A stretch of 64,000 nucleotides of DNA, taken from assembly GCA_947172415.1 (NCBI GenBank), contig OX359191.1, forward strand, positions 7,115,130-7,179,129. The letters are read 5' to 3'. The DNA comes from Chondrosia reniformis (lineage: Eukaryota; Porifera; Demospongiae; Chondrillida; Chondrillidae). The notes under the pieces were generated by a model. That model made no database searches. It saw only the letters and a program-made list of their open reading frames with translations, and was not told where the DNA came from. Of the stretch, positions 11,857 to 24,776 are shown piece by piece (the first letter of the stretch is position 1; each line of letters starts with the position of its first letter). The translations under genes were made by a program, and so were the position numbers.

Positions 11857-14800
11857 TTAAATGTTCCCTCTTCGTTTAAACCCTCCTTCAGAGATAAGGT
11901 ACTTCACTATATCGTTGCGTCCTTCCCTCCTAGCCACTGTCAAGCAGTCCTCACCAAATGTATTAGCGTCAAACTTCCTTCTTCCAAATAAGGGCAATAG
12001 GTACTTGACAACATGGAGATGGCCATTAAGACAGGCAATGTGTAGAGCACTGTTTCTATACTACAAGATAATCACAATTATGAATAAATTATAAACATGA
12101 CAACAAACATATACAGTATGTTTGGGTCGGTTGTCCAGACAGGACGTTGCAATTGATAATCAGTAAAAAGGTTATCGCTGCATGGTTATGTTGTTCTAGT
12201 GGGAAAGTTTGTTCAAATGTAGTAGTCGTGAGTGCTAACTAATTACCAATTTCAATGTCCGGTTGGGACAACCGACCCAAAAAGTACTGTATAAGTAGAG
12301 ATATGGACACTTGTAGTTAATATGTAAATCAGGACCAGTATATCTACTTCAAATTGTTCACTAGACTATGGGGACAGCATATACTGCTAATCATCAAAAA
12401 TGGAGTGGAATTTATATGTTTACATAATATTGCTGATCATGTGACCTCCAGCCAACTGGATCCATCTGAGAAGGTCACATCACTGACACTTTTTTTTAGT
12501 TAATTCAGCCAAAGAAGAGTTGGAATAAACAGGTGACCTTCCAATCAAGTCAATAGTGGTACTGGTGCCTTTGAATCAGCACAAATGTTAGACATTATGC
12601 TTTATCACTTGTGGTGTAAATATTACATAATAATCACTACATATGGGTGCATGAGATATTCAGTATCTATATATACTTATATCTATAGGAAATCATGTTA
12701 GCATATCATTGAGGAGACCTAACTAAAAGACAGTAGTCATAGAGACAAGCTAGTATTAGAAACTAATATTTAGTTTTAAAATTGTGTGACTGCAAGCTTT
12801 CCAAGATTATGTACAGTATTAAAAATATGTATTTCAATTTTGCATCATCTCTCATCATGACGATGTATATAGTTCAAATTTTGTTGCTCTACCGATTCTG
12901 GCCTAAATATTACATAATAATCAATACATTGCTATCAATGCAAATGTGCCACTCAAACTATAAACCAAACAAGCAATATTCCACCCCACACTAACAACAG
13001 ATCTACTTTAGAGAAATGACAAATATTAATATTTGAAGCATCCAACATAAAGAATAGCATCTGATGTATCCCATGATTATTATTGAAATTAAAGATTACA
13101 AAAGTCCTTTACAAAGTCCCATCAGGCTACATCCATCTGAACTAAATAAATAAACTCATATATAGAATTAACAAAAACTAAAAGATGCATTAATTTTTGA
13201 CTAAGTTCTACAAATGTCTGTTACCTAATCACACTACAATAAATTGATTCTCTCTTATAAATCATATGTGACCTTCCACAGAAAACAGGGTAATCCTGTA
13301 CGTTATATAATTATACAAAGATACTTTTACAGCGTCAATACAGTGTTCACAATTAATATCTACCAACACAAGTTGAATCGCTTAGCTCTTAACTTTATAC
13401 TCAATGACTATGATATATGTATACTATCCAAACACTTGCTACAACAATACTTACTTGTTATACAGAGAAGTGTCTTACCTTGGCTTTGTGGTACACATTA
13501 GCTTTACGTTCCTCTGTCAGATGTTGTACTACTTGTAACTGACCTACCTGACAGGCTACCAGTAGAGCTGTCTTACCATACTAAAGTAAGAAATATGTAA
13601 ACTCATTAAGATCAGTTATAACACTTCAATCATTGAAATTCATACAAGTGCTATACTGATATATAGTTCACAATATTATGCTGTTAAAACATAAAGTATT
13701 TAAATTTAAATATAAAAATGTTAAAAGTTACATTACATGATCAGCCATGGCCCTCGCTATCTTTCAAGTGCTACATACAAACTTGTATGTCATCACTAGT
13801 TGCTATTTCTATGATATGTTACACCAACTAACAGTGTCAACCAGATACTATATCAACTTCACATGTACTAGTAAGATTCAAAGGCAGTTATTTAATGTAT
13901 AGCTTTAATAAATACAACTATTACATATTAATACTTACATTGCTTTCCTCTTCTAATTTGACACGATGTCTATCAATTAAGCAACTGATGATGGCTTGCT
14001 TATCATACATAGCTGCTCTCATTAGAGGAGTTGTACCATCCTGTGTACATAAGAAGGGAATATTGGAGAATGGAAACTTCAACATACAACAAGTTATAGT
14101 TAACATCATTTAATTCCAAAGCCGAACACACATTCATTTATTGTTTACAATATACACTTTATTGATATAAACACTGTTACAGATCCTTATACACATCATT
14201 GTACTTCTAAAATTGTAACTAGTACATACAATTAGTACATACAAATAGTACATACAAATAGTACATACAACTATTACATACAAATAGTAGTTATGAGTTT
14301 CGTTGCATTAAGAGATGATTAGCATGTAAAGATTTAAAGGAACATTGAAATTTAAAATTCGTAATCTTTTACAGTATGTCTAACCCTCCCACCACCTTTA
14401 ACTCAACAAATATGAAGTGTCTAAGAATGATTTAACAATTATAGCTTCAAAATGTCAGGGACTGGAATAATGACCAATGAGAAATTAGAGGATCTCTTTG
14501 CCGACTTGGATGAAGACAAATCCACAATGGACAAGGACCAACATGCATGTAATTAACTTATCATTTGTTATGTCTCACTCTTCTTTCTTAGTTGTTTTTA
14601 TAATAAAATATTCTATCAGTGATTATCATCTAATACAGTAGCAATGATAACCTCAAATAAACCTACAAGTTCTAACAAAGTTAATAATAATACCTACACA
14701 TCCTACATAAGGATATATGTACAGTACAAGTTACAATATACTAAGGTAATCTAATATAAATAAATAAATAATATAATATAATATAAATAATTCATTTGAC

Positions 14801-17800
14801 TCCAGGAAAGGACCTAACAACAGAATGGGCATAGTATCATAAAGATTAGGGTATAAAACTCATTTTTATTAAGGGATTTTTTATTTAGGTCTCTGTTTGG
14901 TAGAAAACGGAGGACAAAATCTGCATATAAAATGCCATAGGACTATAGAAAAGATATAGAAAATTTATATTGAAAGCATGTGTTATGTTAGTAAAAATTT
15001 TCAATTTGTCAGATAACTGTGAAACCAACATATATCATGGTACATGTATATGACAAACGTCTGGCGAAGTTTTGCTTAATTAAATGAGCAAAATAATCAA
15101 GATATAATGAAGAATTCAAGGTTACGATTGTGCAATCTGGTGATGTATGGTGATGTTTCTCTGGTGCGTCACCAACACCTCTCATATGTCGCTCCGTACA
15201 CATTTAGTAAATCATGTGACGTTCCGAAAACATCACCGCCTCGTTGCTAAAGAAGATCATCCCTTTGTGAACGGCTATGACAAGTCGACATCACATAAGT
15301 ATATAAAGGCCTTGGCCTTTTATGTCCCTTGTGTACAAGTTACAAAATGGTCTCTAACCCTGTTGATTATGTGAATGCATGCGACCAACCGTCGGTGTTC
15401 TTAGCTCCCTCACAAGGCAAATCAAATCGGCTGTGGTTATTAGCTGAGACCCCTTTAATACTGGAGCCTTTGTTGATATATGGCATGCAGATGCATCATC
15501 TTCAGTCTATACTAAGGTATGAAAAGGTAATTGGTAGGCCATGTGTTCTACCTTGCAATTGGATGATCTGTATCAACTACTACTCTCTATGCAGTAGTTG
15601 AGGATTTCAAAGCCTGCAACAGACTAGTGTGACTAAAGTCTTGTACTGTTTAAAATACTGATTATCCTAGGGGTCACTTGGATCTCTTTAAATTTGTAAC
15701 TTGCACTGCATGTGTAGCTAGTACTTGATTGTAATTTTAATATTGTATAGTCACTTGGCCCTCTTAAATTTGTAAGTTATATATACGTATGTACTGGTGG
15801 ATATAGTAAATACTTAATATGTAATCTACTGTAGTTCACCATTCCTTATACAATTACCTCAGTTACCTCACTATAGCAATATAAGAGACACTAACTCATT
15901 TCTTACCTTATTCCTTTCTTCAGGAGAGAACTTCAGTTCTTCAACAATGTGATTTACCATTGCAGGATTGTCTTGTTCAATTCTACTGGCAAAGTGAATT
16001 ATACTGTCTCCATATACATCAACATCATGGAGTTTACCAGCTTCTATGAACTTTGGTAGTAGGAGCTTCAGTAAATCCACATTGCCACTAAAGGCAGACC
16101 AGTGTAAGGCATTTCCATCATACTGGATTAGGAAGCACAAGACAGGAGCTTAAAGGTTTTTGATAAAGAAGTGATATGTAGACATTCAGAAACATACTAT
16201 ATACTATATACATTTGCACTATATCAACTCCTAAACAGTATTTTTTACATGTAAATTTAGTGAGAATTTGTGTCCAAACACTGGATACTAATATACTCAA
16301 CATTACAGTAAATAATAATGTAAGTAGAGTGTGATACCAGTCCAATAGGGTGGCATAGATTCCTAGCATTGAGCCCTTTCCCCTATTGAGAGGGGCCTGC
16401 TCATGTTGGATATGACAGGACTCCAACAGGCAATGGGTCTGTGTGTGGGGGTGGGTATCTATCACTTTGGACAAGTCCATCTGGTGATGTGAGACGAACA
16501 CTTGTTCAGCAAGTGATGAGGCCAACACACCCCCATTCCTGAGTGCTCTCCGATGTTCTCCAAGGCGATGATCTAACATCCTGCCAGTCTGCCCAATGTA
16601 GGATTGTTGACACTCATTGCAAGTTATGCTGTAGATCACCCCATTCCTTTTCCCCTCTGGAACAGGGTCCTTCGGATTGACCAGCTCTTGCCTCAGAGTT
16701 CGGAAGGGACTGAAGATGAAGTTGTTGGCCATGCAGGGGGTCAGTATCTGCAAATGGACTGTGATAGCCCATGGATATAAAGGATGGTCACTGATGCCCG
16801 TGCTGTCTGTTCCTCAGCATGGCTGTTGTATTTCACGTGACCTATCACTATCTGTTTGCTTTTTGTACTTATACAGTAGATGAAGGCAGCCGTAGGTTGT
16901 CGAAACATCTAAGAGAACCATTTTCATGTCGGCTAGCGTTTACAAGTAAATCGAATTCAGAAAGATACTTTTGTAGTGTCAACACAGTTCACAATTAATA
17001 TCTACTAACATAAGTTGAATAGCTAAACTCTTATACCTACACTATCTCTTTACACCTTATGACTATATATGGTATATGTACTATCCAACACTTACTTGTT
17101 ATACAGAGAAGTGTCTTACCTTGTTCTTGTGGTACATATTAGCTTTACGTTCCACTGTCAGATGTTGTACTACTTGTAACTGACCTTCCCCACAGGCTAC
17201 CAGTAGAGCTGTGTTACCATCCTAAAGTAAGAAATATGTAAACTCATTGAAATCAGTATTAACACTTCAATCATTGAAATTCATACAAGTGCTATACTGA
17301 TATATAGTTCACAATATTATGTTGTTAAAACATAAAGTACTTAAATTTATATATAAAAATGTTAAAATCACCAGTAACTACATTACGTGATCAGCCATGG
17401 CCCTCGCTATCTTTCAAGTGCTACATACAAACCTATATATTGCTAGCTGCTATTTCTATGATATGTTACACCAACTAACAGAGGGTATATCAACTTCACA
17501 TGTACTAGTAAGATTCAAGGGCAGTTATTTAATGCATATAGCTTTAATAAATACAACTATTACATATTAATACTCACATTGCTTTCCTCTTCTAATTTGA
17601 CACGATGTGTATCAATTAAGCAACTGATGATGGCTTGCTTACCATATATAGCTGCCTTCATTAGAGGAGTCACACCATTCTGTGTACATAAGAAGGGAAA
17701 TATTTGAGATTGGAAACTTCAACATACAACAAGTTATAGCCAACATTATTTAATTCCAAAGCCGAATACACATTCATTTATTGTTTACAATATACACTTT

Positions 17801-20800
17801 ATTGATATAAACATTGTTACAGATCCTTACTTGTACTTCTAAATACAATTAGTACATACAAATAGTATAGTAATGAGTTTCGTTGCACTAAGAGATGATT
17901 GGCATGTGAAGATTTAAAGGAACATTGAAATTTAAAAGTCATAATCTTTTACAGTATGTTTAACTCCTACACTTGAAATAACCCCCCACCTTTAACTCAA
18001 AATAATGAAGCGTCTAAGTATGATTTAACAATTATAGCTTCGAAATGTCAGGGACTGCAATAATGACCAATGAGAAATTTGAGGATCCCTTTGTCGACTT
18101 GGATGAAGACAAATCCACAATGGATAAGGACCAACATGCATGTAATTAACTTAGTTATCATTTGTTGTGTCTCACTCTTCTTTCTTAGTTGTTTTAAATA
18201 AAATATTCTATGTACGTATCAGTGATTATCGTCTAATACAGTAGCAATGATAACCTCAAATAAACCTACAAGTTCTAACAAAGTCAATATTAATAATATC
18301 CACACATACTATGAGTATATTAATTTGTCCTATTTTATAGAAATATGTTATACATACGTATGTACTGGTGGATATAGCAAATACTTAATATGTAATCACA
18401 CTATTGTAGTTCACCATTCCTTATACAATTACCCCAGTTACCTCACTATAGCAATATAAGAGACACTAACTCATTTCTTACCTTATTCCTTTCTTCAGGA
18501 GAGAACTTCAGTTCTTCAACAATGTGGCTCACCATTGCAGGATTGTCTTGTTTATTTCTACTGGCATAGTGAATTATACTGTCTCCATATACATCAACAT
18601 CATGGAGTCTACCAGCTTCTATGAACTTTGGTAGTAGGAACTTCAGTAAATCCACATTGCCACTACAGGCAGACCAGTGTAAGGCATTTCCATCATCCTG
18701 GATTAGGAAGCATAAGACAGAAGCTTAAAGGTTTTTGACAAAGAAGTGATATAGACATTCAGAAGCACACTTTACCATACACTTGCACTTGAACTGTATG
18801 TTGTATTTATGTGCATGCAACATTGAGAGCATACACTGGATACATATATACTCAACATTAGAAGGATATCATGCATTATTTCATGACTATATTTTCCACT
18901 GAGTAACACTGTGTTAGTTACTCAAAAATTACTTGAACTATAAATATATACAGTTACATGCACTAACACTCATCATGAGAAGGATTACAGATAGAGAGTT
19001 AATTACACAACTCCAAATGCTAAGCGACCAAAGTCTTATCTTTGTCGGGAGACTGAAGTTAAATATCATTGAAAGACAACAAATGACTATTAGACAAGTC
19101 TATTTTAACGTAGCAGTCACTTTACTGGTACTCTACTGGTAAGGAAACCTCAATTGTTTAACTGCAATAGTAAATATTGGCAGGTTTGCTGCTCAAAATC
19201 CATTACATGCTGTACTGATGAGCAAAAGAGAATATAGTCTGCATGCATTTGACTTAGTTGTGTGGCTTCTCCCTAAGTAACAAATCTGGTATCTACCAAC
19301 ACAAGTTGTATCCCTTAACACTTACCTACACTATATCTCTATACCCAATAAGTATATGTATACTATCCAAACACTTACAGTACAACAATACTTACTAGTT
19401 ATACAGAGAAGTGACTTACCTTGTTCTTGTGGTACACATTAGCTTTACGTTCCTCTGTTAGATATTGTACTACTTGTAACTGACCTTCCAGACAGGCTAC
19501 CAGTAGAGCTGTGCTACCATTCTAAAGTAAGACACAATGCAAATTAAATTAATCAAATTAATACAGTCAATTGTTAAGAACTGTATATGTACATAGATAC
19601 AAATGTAATAGAAATCATTAATAATGATACAATAATTAGTCACTAAACACTACAAATTGATTATCATTGTTAATAGCCATAGACAGCTGTTTCCTTATTA
19701 GGACTCATCAGTATGGCATACAATGGAAGTCTGAGTGGCTAGTCTGCTAATAAGTACTCCCAAAAGCAAAAAAAGCTTGTGGTTTCCTTATCAGCAGATA
19801 AGGTGGCTAGGGGGAGACTCTGGTTCCCATCAAGCGAACTTTGGTTCCACCCATTTGCTCATTGCACTCCTCAGGGGACATGAGTGGGCAGGGGTAATAT
19901 CCAGAGTTCAATGATGATACTGATGCTTTAGGATCTGCGTTAGATCTTAAAGTTCCCCTATTATTTTTCCCTAGGGTTTAATTGTTAGTGACTTCTGATC
20001 AGGTAAATGCTTTAAACTTGCAGTCTTTTCTCATTATATGCACTTTCAGTATATAATTCATTTTATAATCTATACCCTGTTAGAATTAATGAAGATATTT
20101 CAATTAATAATATATTCAAATTATCTATAATCCATAGTGTTTACAAGTTTCAAATATTATCACAAAACAACCTATGAGTTATTTATTGTACTATATTGGT
20201 TAAACTTATATACGTACATATGTAGTACAATAAATATACCTACGTATATAGGTAACTAAAGAGTAGAAATTAATATATTTTCCATGTGTTCTTAACGTAG
20301 CACAATACACTCACTGCATTTTCTTCTTCCACATTATGCCCTGCATCCAACAAGAGCTTCAAGACCTCCAAATCTCCACTTCTACCAGCTTGTAGCAAAG
20401 ACTAGTTTGGGATCAAGTAAAGAATGATATTTTATTTGAATCATGAATTGAATGTAGATTATACATAATATAAGTCTTATATACAATATGTATGTATGCA
20501 TATGAATGTACACAAATACAGTCATGGCTGTTTAGTATGGCCTTTGATAATCCAGTTCCCTCAATATCAGGCTGACTTTTCAGGGAAATGGGTCTTTAAT
20601 AGTATAATTTTGTACGTGAGAAACCAGCCCTTGATTTACCTTTTGTATATCTACGTATACGAAATTGACAAGTTAATCTAATGAATGTTAGCCGACCTAC
20701 TGCCAAACGATTTCGGTCTGCAAAGTATGTTGATTTAGTATGTGCACTGGAAATGTACCAGTCAGTGATAAGTATTACTTTTAAATTAGTACATGTTTTG

Positions 20801-23800
20801 TACTAGGAATGAGCGCTTTGTTAGTTTATTTATACAACAATCTTACAATCATGGTTATGTCATAGTGTCAGGGGTGACATTATATAGACTTTCTTAATCC
20901 AGCAGCCTCCTTAATCCAGCAATGTTTGGAGAAACCAATGCAATCGGCTTGAAAAGTCATGACTGTATTACATATAATCAATCAATCACACACCTGGTGA
21001 ACTATATATATACTATAACAAATGTACACTTTCAATTCCTTATATGGTCAATCTTTATTGTAATGGATGGGAATGGAATAAGAACTGTACATCTGCAAAA
21101 CCTACTCCTTTCTTCTTCTTTCTGGACAGAGATCCTTCCTTCTTAGTAGCATAGTCCCAAAGTTCCTTCGACTGTAAAAGTAGCTTTCCAAACTTGTTTG
21201 AGACAATTTCATAGTTAACTGTCACAACTTTAATCACAGCATCACAAGTATATGTCTCCTTCAGTTCCTAGAAGAGGTGGAAAAGAAATTAAAATATTCT
21301 GTTAGCTGAAAATAAAGCCTAAATGTACAGTTTTAGAAATGCATTTGTCACATGTTGGTATGTGTGTATGTATGCCAAGGATTCACAGAAGATCAAGATA
21401 AAGAAAAAGACAAAGACTCCCAGGATCACTGACGAAGGGTGGAATTACCAGAAACGGCTGTCTGACCCAGTGGAGAAGAAGACGAAAGAAGGGAAAAGAA
21501 GGAAGAAAAGACTCCTGTATCTTCATCCAAAGTTCTCTTCAGGTTTAGTTCCCCTATAGGCTCTTTTACAGAATAGGCATAGCATGTAAGAAAATGGTAT
21601 CTTAGATTTTTCATGCATAAACACATTATTTCTACTACCTCAATACTGCCTTCTTCTGACTTAAGACTTTTCTTCAGATTAACCAAATCAGCCAAATCTG
21701 CTAAATCTTCCGATTCACTCAAACTTTTCATTTTCTCTTCCACTTCAGATAAAATGGCTGCCTTTGGTTCAATTTGCAGCTGGTATTTGTAGAACTTGTC
21801 TTTTATCAGAGAAACCTTTCAAGTAAAGATATGTACGTTAAGTAAATTCATAAATTACAAATTAGCATTCCAAATATTACGTAAATCATTCAGTTATTAT
21901 TCACATAGGTAACATAGGAGTGGCAGTGGTCACCATAGCAACTAGGTATAAGCTATATAATGTCTACATACACATACAACACTATATAAATAAGTATCAG
22001 GTTGTATATACTATATCCACAGACCCAAATAATATAATTTGTACATTGTGTAGTCACTACTTACAACATCCTCCTCTGATATGGTTTGCTTTTCTTCCTC
22101 TTTCTCACGACTGGATTTCTCTTCAAGTTGCCTCTTCATTGACTCCACCTTCTCAACCAAGTCTACATCCACCAGCTGCAAACAGACACAGATAGGTTAA
22201 TACTTACATTGGTGAAGAATACAATCATTTAGCAACTAGGTATAAGCTATATAATGTCTACATGAATATGCAAAACTATATAAATAAGTATCAGGTTGTA
22301 TATATACTATATCCACAGACCCAAGGGATACAATTTGTACATTGTGTAGTCACTACTTACCATGGTGCAGCCTTCAGCAAATCCCTCAAAGAGAACTCGA
22401 TCGATACCAAGGATTTCTATCAAGTAGAACTGCAAGCGAAACAGCTCAGCCAACATATACTGACCTGGTTCTTGATTGACTTTCAATCCCAAGTGGACAT
22501 GGTTGTCACCTGCAGGAAGTTTAGCTCTCTCACTCTGAAACTTTCCAAGTGCTTCTGTGGCAAACTTGATAACATCAAAGTTGAGGTTAGAAATGGATTC
22601 CTTGAGAGCTTCTGTTTCTCCTATAGCCTTTGCAGCATCAGCAATAAGTCGCACATCCAAGGGACTGCTCCACGAGCAGATGTAGTCGAGGATATCATCT
22701 TCTGATAATGGAATGTCTACTGGAATCTGGCTGCTGAAATAACCTTTAATTCCAGTGCGGACTGCACGGTGAAGGCTTTTCAACTGCTTGTCAGATAGGT
22801 CTGACAGACACCTTCCCAATTTCCCATGTATTGAAGTGAACTTTTCTTTAAGCGTAAATGCTCCTGGATATTTTAAGAGTTCCCTTCGATCCTCAAAGGC
22901 TTTAATGACAGGTTTCCAGGTGTCAATCTCTGAGATGTCAGAAAGTGGAGGTGTTGGCTGGGCTAGTGTAGCTGATGGAGGCAGGACTGGCTTGGGAGGT
23001 GTGGCATCTGAGGGGAGAAAGGCACTAATACAACACATACAATATACAGTCAAACCTTGATAACGAGTACACCAGGGGACCATTGAAATTTGTACTTGTT
23101 ATCAAGAGTACTTGTTAAGCAAAATTGACCTTTCGACCTCCATACTAAGTGTGAAGTACAATGTACTGTATAAACAAAATTACGTAAACGTTACATTATG
23201 CCACACCGAAATTTGAAGCAGTCTAACCAGCCTGTACTGCACTAGAAACTGGAATGCCCGAACTTCTTGGCTAAGGAATCGGCCTTTTCCAGAATGAATG
23301 TCCTAGAAAGTGGCATATTCAGACTCCTTGTTTGAGCTATCCACTTAATGAGCGCTTCTTCTAGATCTTCGTACGTTGCTGTCCTGAAACACTTTCGCTC
23401 AGGCTCGAACTTAGACTGTTCAAATGCCTCCTTAATCTTGTCCTTGTTCTTCAAGATGGTCGATAAGGTAGTCTTGGCAATACCGAACGGCTAGAAGTGT
23501 ACGTATTAACGGTTCCTAAATATATGTGAAAAAGGTTGGCGAGGAATGCAGACTTGTACGTACTAACCGAGATTTCGTGTTAACTGTGTTTGTCCTAAGC
23601 GGACTTTATTTATACACATTTATAAGGTAATAAAGCTGGGGACTGAACATATGTTTGCCTTAACCGGTCTTACACGTTAACCGTGTTCGCATTATCGAGG
23701 TTTGACTGTATATATATATATTTGCAAGAATGTTGAGTAGTGGCACTATATAGAATATATAGTTAGGTACTGAAACAAGCCCAAATGACTGACCAGTTTC

Positions 23801-24455
23801 GTGTCAACGTATATGAACCTATTCCAATATAATACCATGCAATGGTCCATATCATAACAATTACATAGATTATTTCATGTATATATCCTCCTGGTAAATA
23901 ACTTACTTGCTAAATATTTATCAATTAGTTCCGCTACTTCTTTATGGTTACCACGAGAAGTGTCCTCCTTAAGTGCAGTAGACAGAAGTTTTAACTTCTT
24001 CTCATTCGGATCAACAACCAAAATCTCATAGAGAGCTCTGTTAGCTGTTCCTAATTCTGGTACCAGTGAACCAACTCGCTCCAGTTCGCTAGTAGTGATA
24101 GCACCGAGTTGATGAAGACTAGTTGACACTCTACGAAGATCACAGTTGTTTACCAACTGATCGTGTATTTGCTGGATGAAAGAGCGAATTTGGTCTGTAA
24201 GTAGCTGCGACAATTGCTCTACATATGTACAAAAAATGTAAGTTTCAAAAGTTGAGCATACAACTGCTGTTAAAAAAATTAAAAATTACGTACATATACG
24301 TAATTAGGATATATAAGAATTGCTTGTACGTACTAGCACATCTGGAAAGGTACAATTACATTATTTAGGGATATCATAATCAGTTACGTATGACTCCAAA
24401 ATTCAATGATACAGAGACATGATGACCTCTAGACTCACTACCTACCTTCAGACAT
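11857..24455 (-). CDS. A2: CARD-like / ankyrin protein with two ankyrin modules and a shortened middle
   Basis: Exons are 24455-24446, 24218-23907, 23007-22361, 22175-22065, 21815-21639, 21267-21106, 20401-20315, 19521-19420, 18697-18482, 17679-17578, 17221-17120, 16122-15907, 14040-13939, 13580-13479 and 12060-11857. The total is 2652 nt, 883 residues, open throughout. Compared with A1, the coiled-coil exon starting KTPTQSREK is absent and exon 3 is cut after ...GCTM. The cut end is followed directly by a donor (GTAAGT) that belongs to another intron in the sister genes, and the join stays in frame. It has one extra 420-nt ankyrin module. The usual stop codon is changed, adding five residues before TAA at 11857-11859. 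The introns hold pogo, Penelope-like and other insertions. Confidence 0.8.
12117..12282. mobile_element. Hairpin MITE, A2 copy
   Basis: This is the homologue of 1585-1746, with the same inverted ends, in the intron before the last A2 exon. Confidence 0.65.
14215..14290. repeat. Minisatellite, about 13 bp unit
   Basis: Tandem units of the type AGTACATACAAAT are repeated about five times in an A2 intron. The homologous array in A3 is at 41686-41755. Confidence 0.7.
14375..14548 (+). other. Exon-like cassette antisense to A2, copy 1
   Basis: An exon-like block on the plus strand is bounded by a TTTTACAG acceptor and a GTAATT donor. It encodes MSGTGIMTNEK followed by an acidic stretch ending STMDKDQH. 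Other copies lie at 17955-18141, 41862-42046 and 47982-48169, each in the intron between ankyrin exons of 102 and 216 nt. In copy 3 the block is open and contains EDPFVDLDED. I do not recognise the family. It could be a captured exon of another gene. Confidence 0.5.
14720..15790 (+). other. Insertion unique to A2, with TATA box and short ORF
   Basis: The homologous introns elsewhere lack this ~1.07-kb block. A TATATAAAGG motif at about 15300-15309 precedes an ATG at 15346. From there the frame stays open to TAG at 15599-15601 (84 codons, starting MVSNPVDYVNACDQPS). A possible donor, AAG-GTAATT, lies within it. I do not recognise the product. It could be the 5' end of a captured gene or of a mobile element. 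Confidence 0.35.
16310..16960 (-). mobile_element. Penelope-like element fragment with GIY-YIG endonuclease, copy 1
   Basis: The minus-strand frame has GIY-YIG nuclease motifs (IYSITC, then SYIGQTGR, then LGEHRRAL) and a conserved Cys/His tail, typical of the C-terminal endonuclease of Penelope-like retroelements. No reverse transcriptase is present, so it is a fragment. The segment toward 16960 forms a hairpin (arms GGCAGCC and GGTTGTC). It sits in the A2 intron between a 102-nt and a 216-nt ankyrin exon. Confidence 0.75.
17955..18141 (+). other. Exon-like cassette antisense to A2, copy 2
   Basis: This is the second copy of the cassette described at 14375-14548, with the same acceptor and donor. 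The C-run is one base shorter than in copy 3, so the upstream part is out of frame with the MSGTG part. Confidence 0.5.
19676..20010 (-). repeat. Intronic repeat with hammerhead-like motif (A2 copy)
   Basis: Minus strand 19717-19676 reads GCCATA, CUGAUGA, a short stem, AAAC, AGCUGUC and UAUGGC. The flanking arms are perfectly complementary over 6 bp. This is the best conserved of the three intronic copies. Confidence 0.5.
21375..21611 (-). pseudogene. Inverted kinesin-8 tail exon inserted in an A2 intron
   Basis: This 237-bp block is absent from the same intron of A1 and A3. On the minus strand it matches the kinesin tail region. It holds exon H (21536-21434, 103 nt, begins RTLDEDTGVFSSFF) with an AG acceptor and a GTCAGT donor. 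Its phase matches the flanking kinesin exons G and I. The plus-strand copies K0, K2 and K3 have lost this donor, so the insert looks closer to the ancestral exon. Confidence 0.65.
23047..23708 (-). mobile_element. pogo/Tigger-like non-autonomous element, 662 bp
   Basis: It has inverted ends CAGTCAAACCTTGATAA and CAGTCAAACCTCGATAA and a TA target duplication. The minus strand encodes a DNA-binding segment of pogo/Tigger transposases: a helix-turn-helix (IAKTTLSTILKNKDKI) and a CENP-B-like second domain (LEEALIKWIAQTRS, LSRTFILEKA). The catalytic DDE domain is absent. It lies in intron 2 of A2. Confidence 0.85.
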
Positions 24456-24776
24456 TTTGTCAACCACGGCCACACCCTTAAAAATACCAAAAGTCATCTA
24501 TTGCTCTACCATGGATGTAGTATGATTAGCTATAGGGATAGCTACCCAATTAAATGTCTTATATGTATATCAGTAAGTTAACCCACCTACTCACATAGAT
24601 ATAAAACACAAGTTATTGTGGGAATGGCAATGCTTGCTATAAGTGACTAGTACATCTGGAAAATGTACTATTACATTATTCAGGGACATCATAATCAGTT
24701 GTGATGCAATCATGTCTATTTACCTTATAGGTAGCAGACATGCAGTAAATCAAATGTGTACAAAGAATAATATTGT
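24456..24776. other. Spacer between A2 start and A2b end
   Basis: This is upstream sequence of A2, repeated before A2b (27903-28250) and before A3 (57393-57720). It contains the repeated block beginning ACATCTGGAAAA. No gene is seen and no clear core promoter motif. Confidence 0.5.

Noticed and set aside
16890-16945. Hammerhead ribozyme at the end of the Penelope-like fragment
   Set aside because: The hairpin is flanked by UAGAUGA and GAAAC, but the first core bases differ and the outer arms simply pair with each other, so a plain hairpin explains it.
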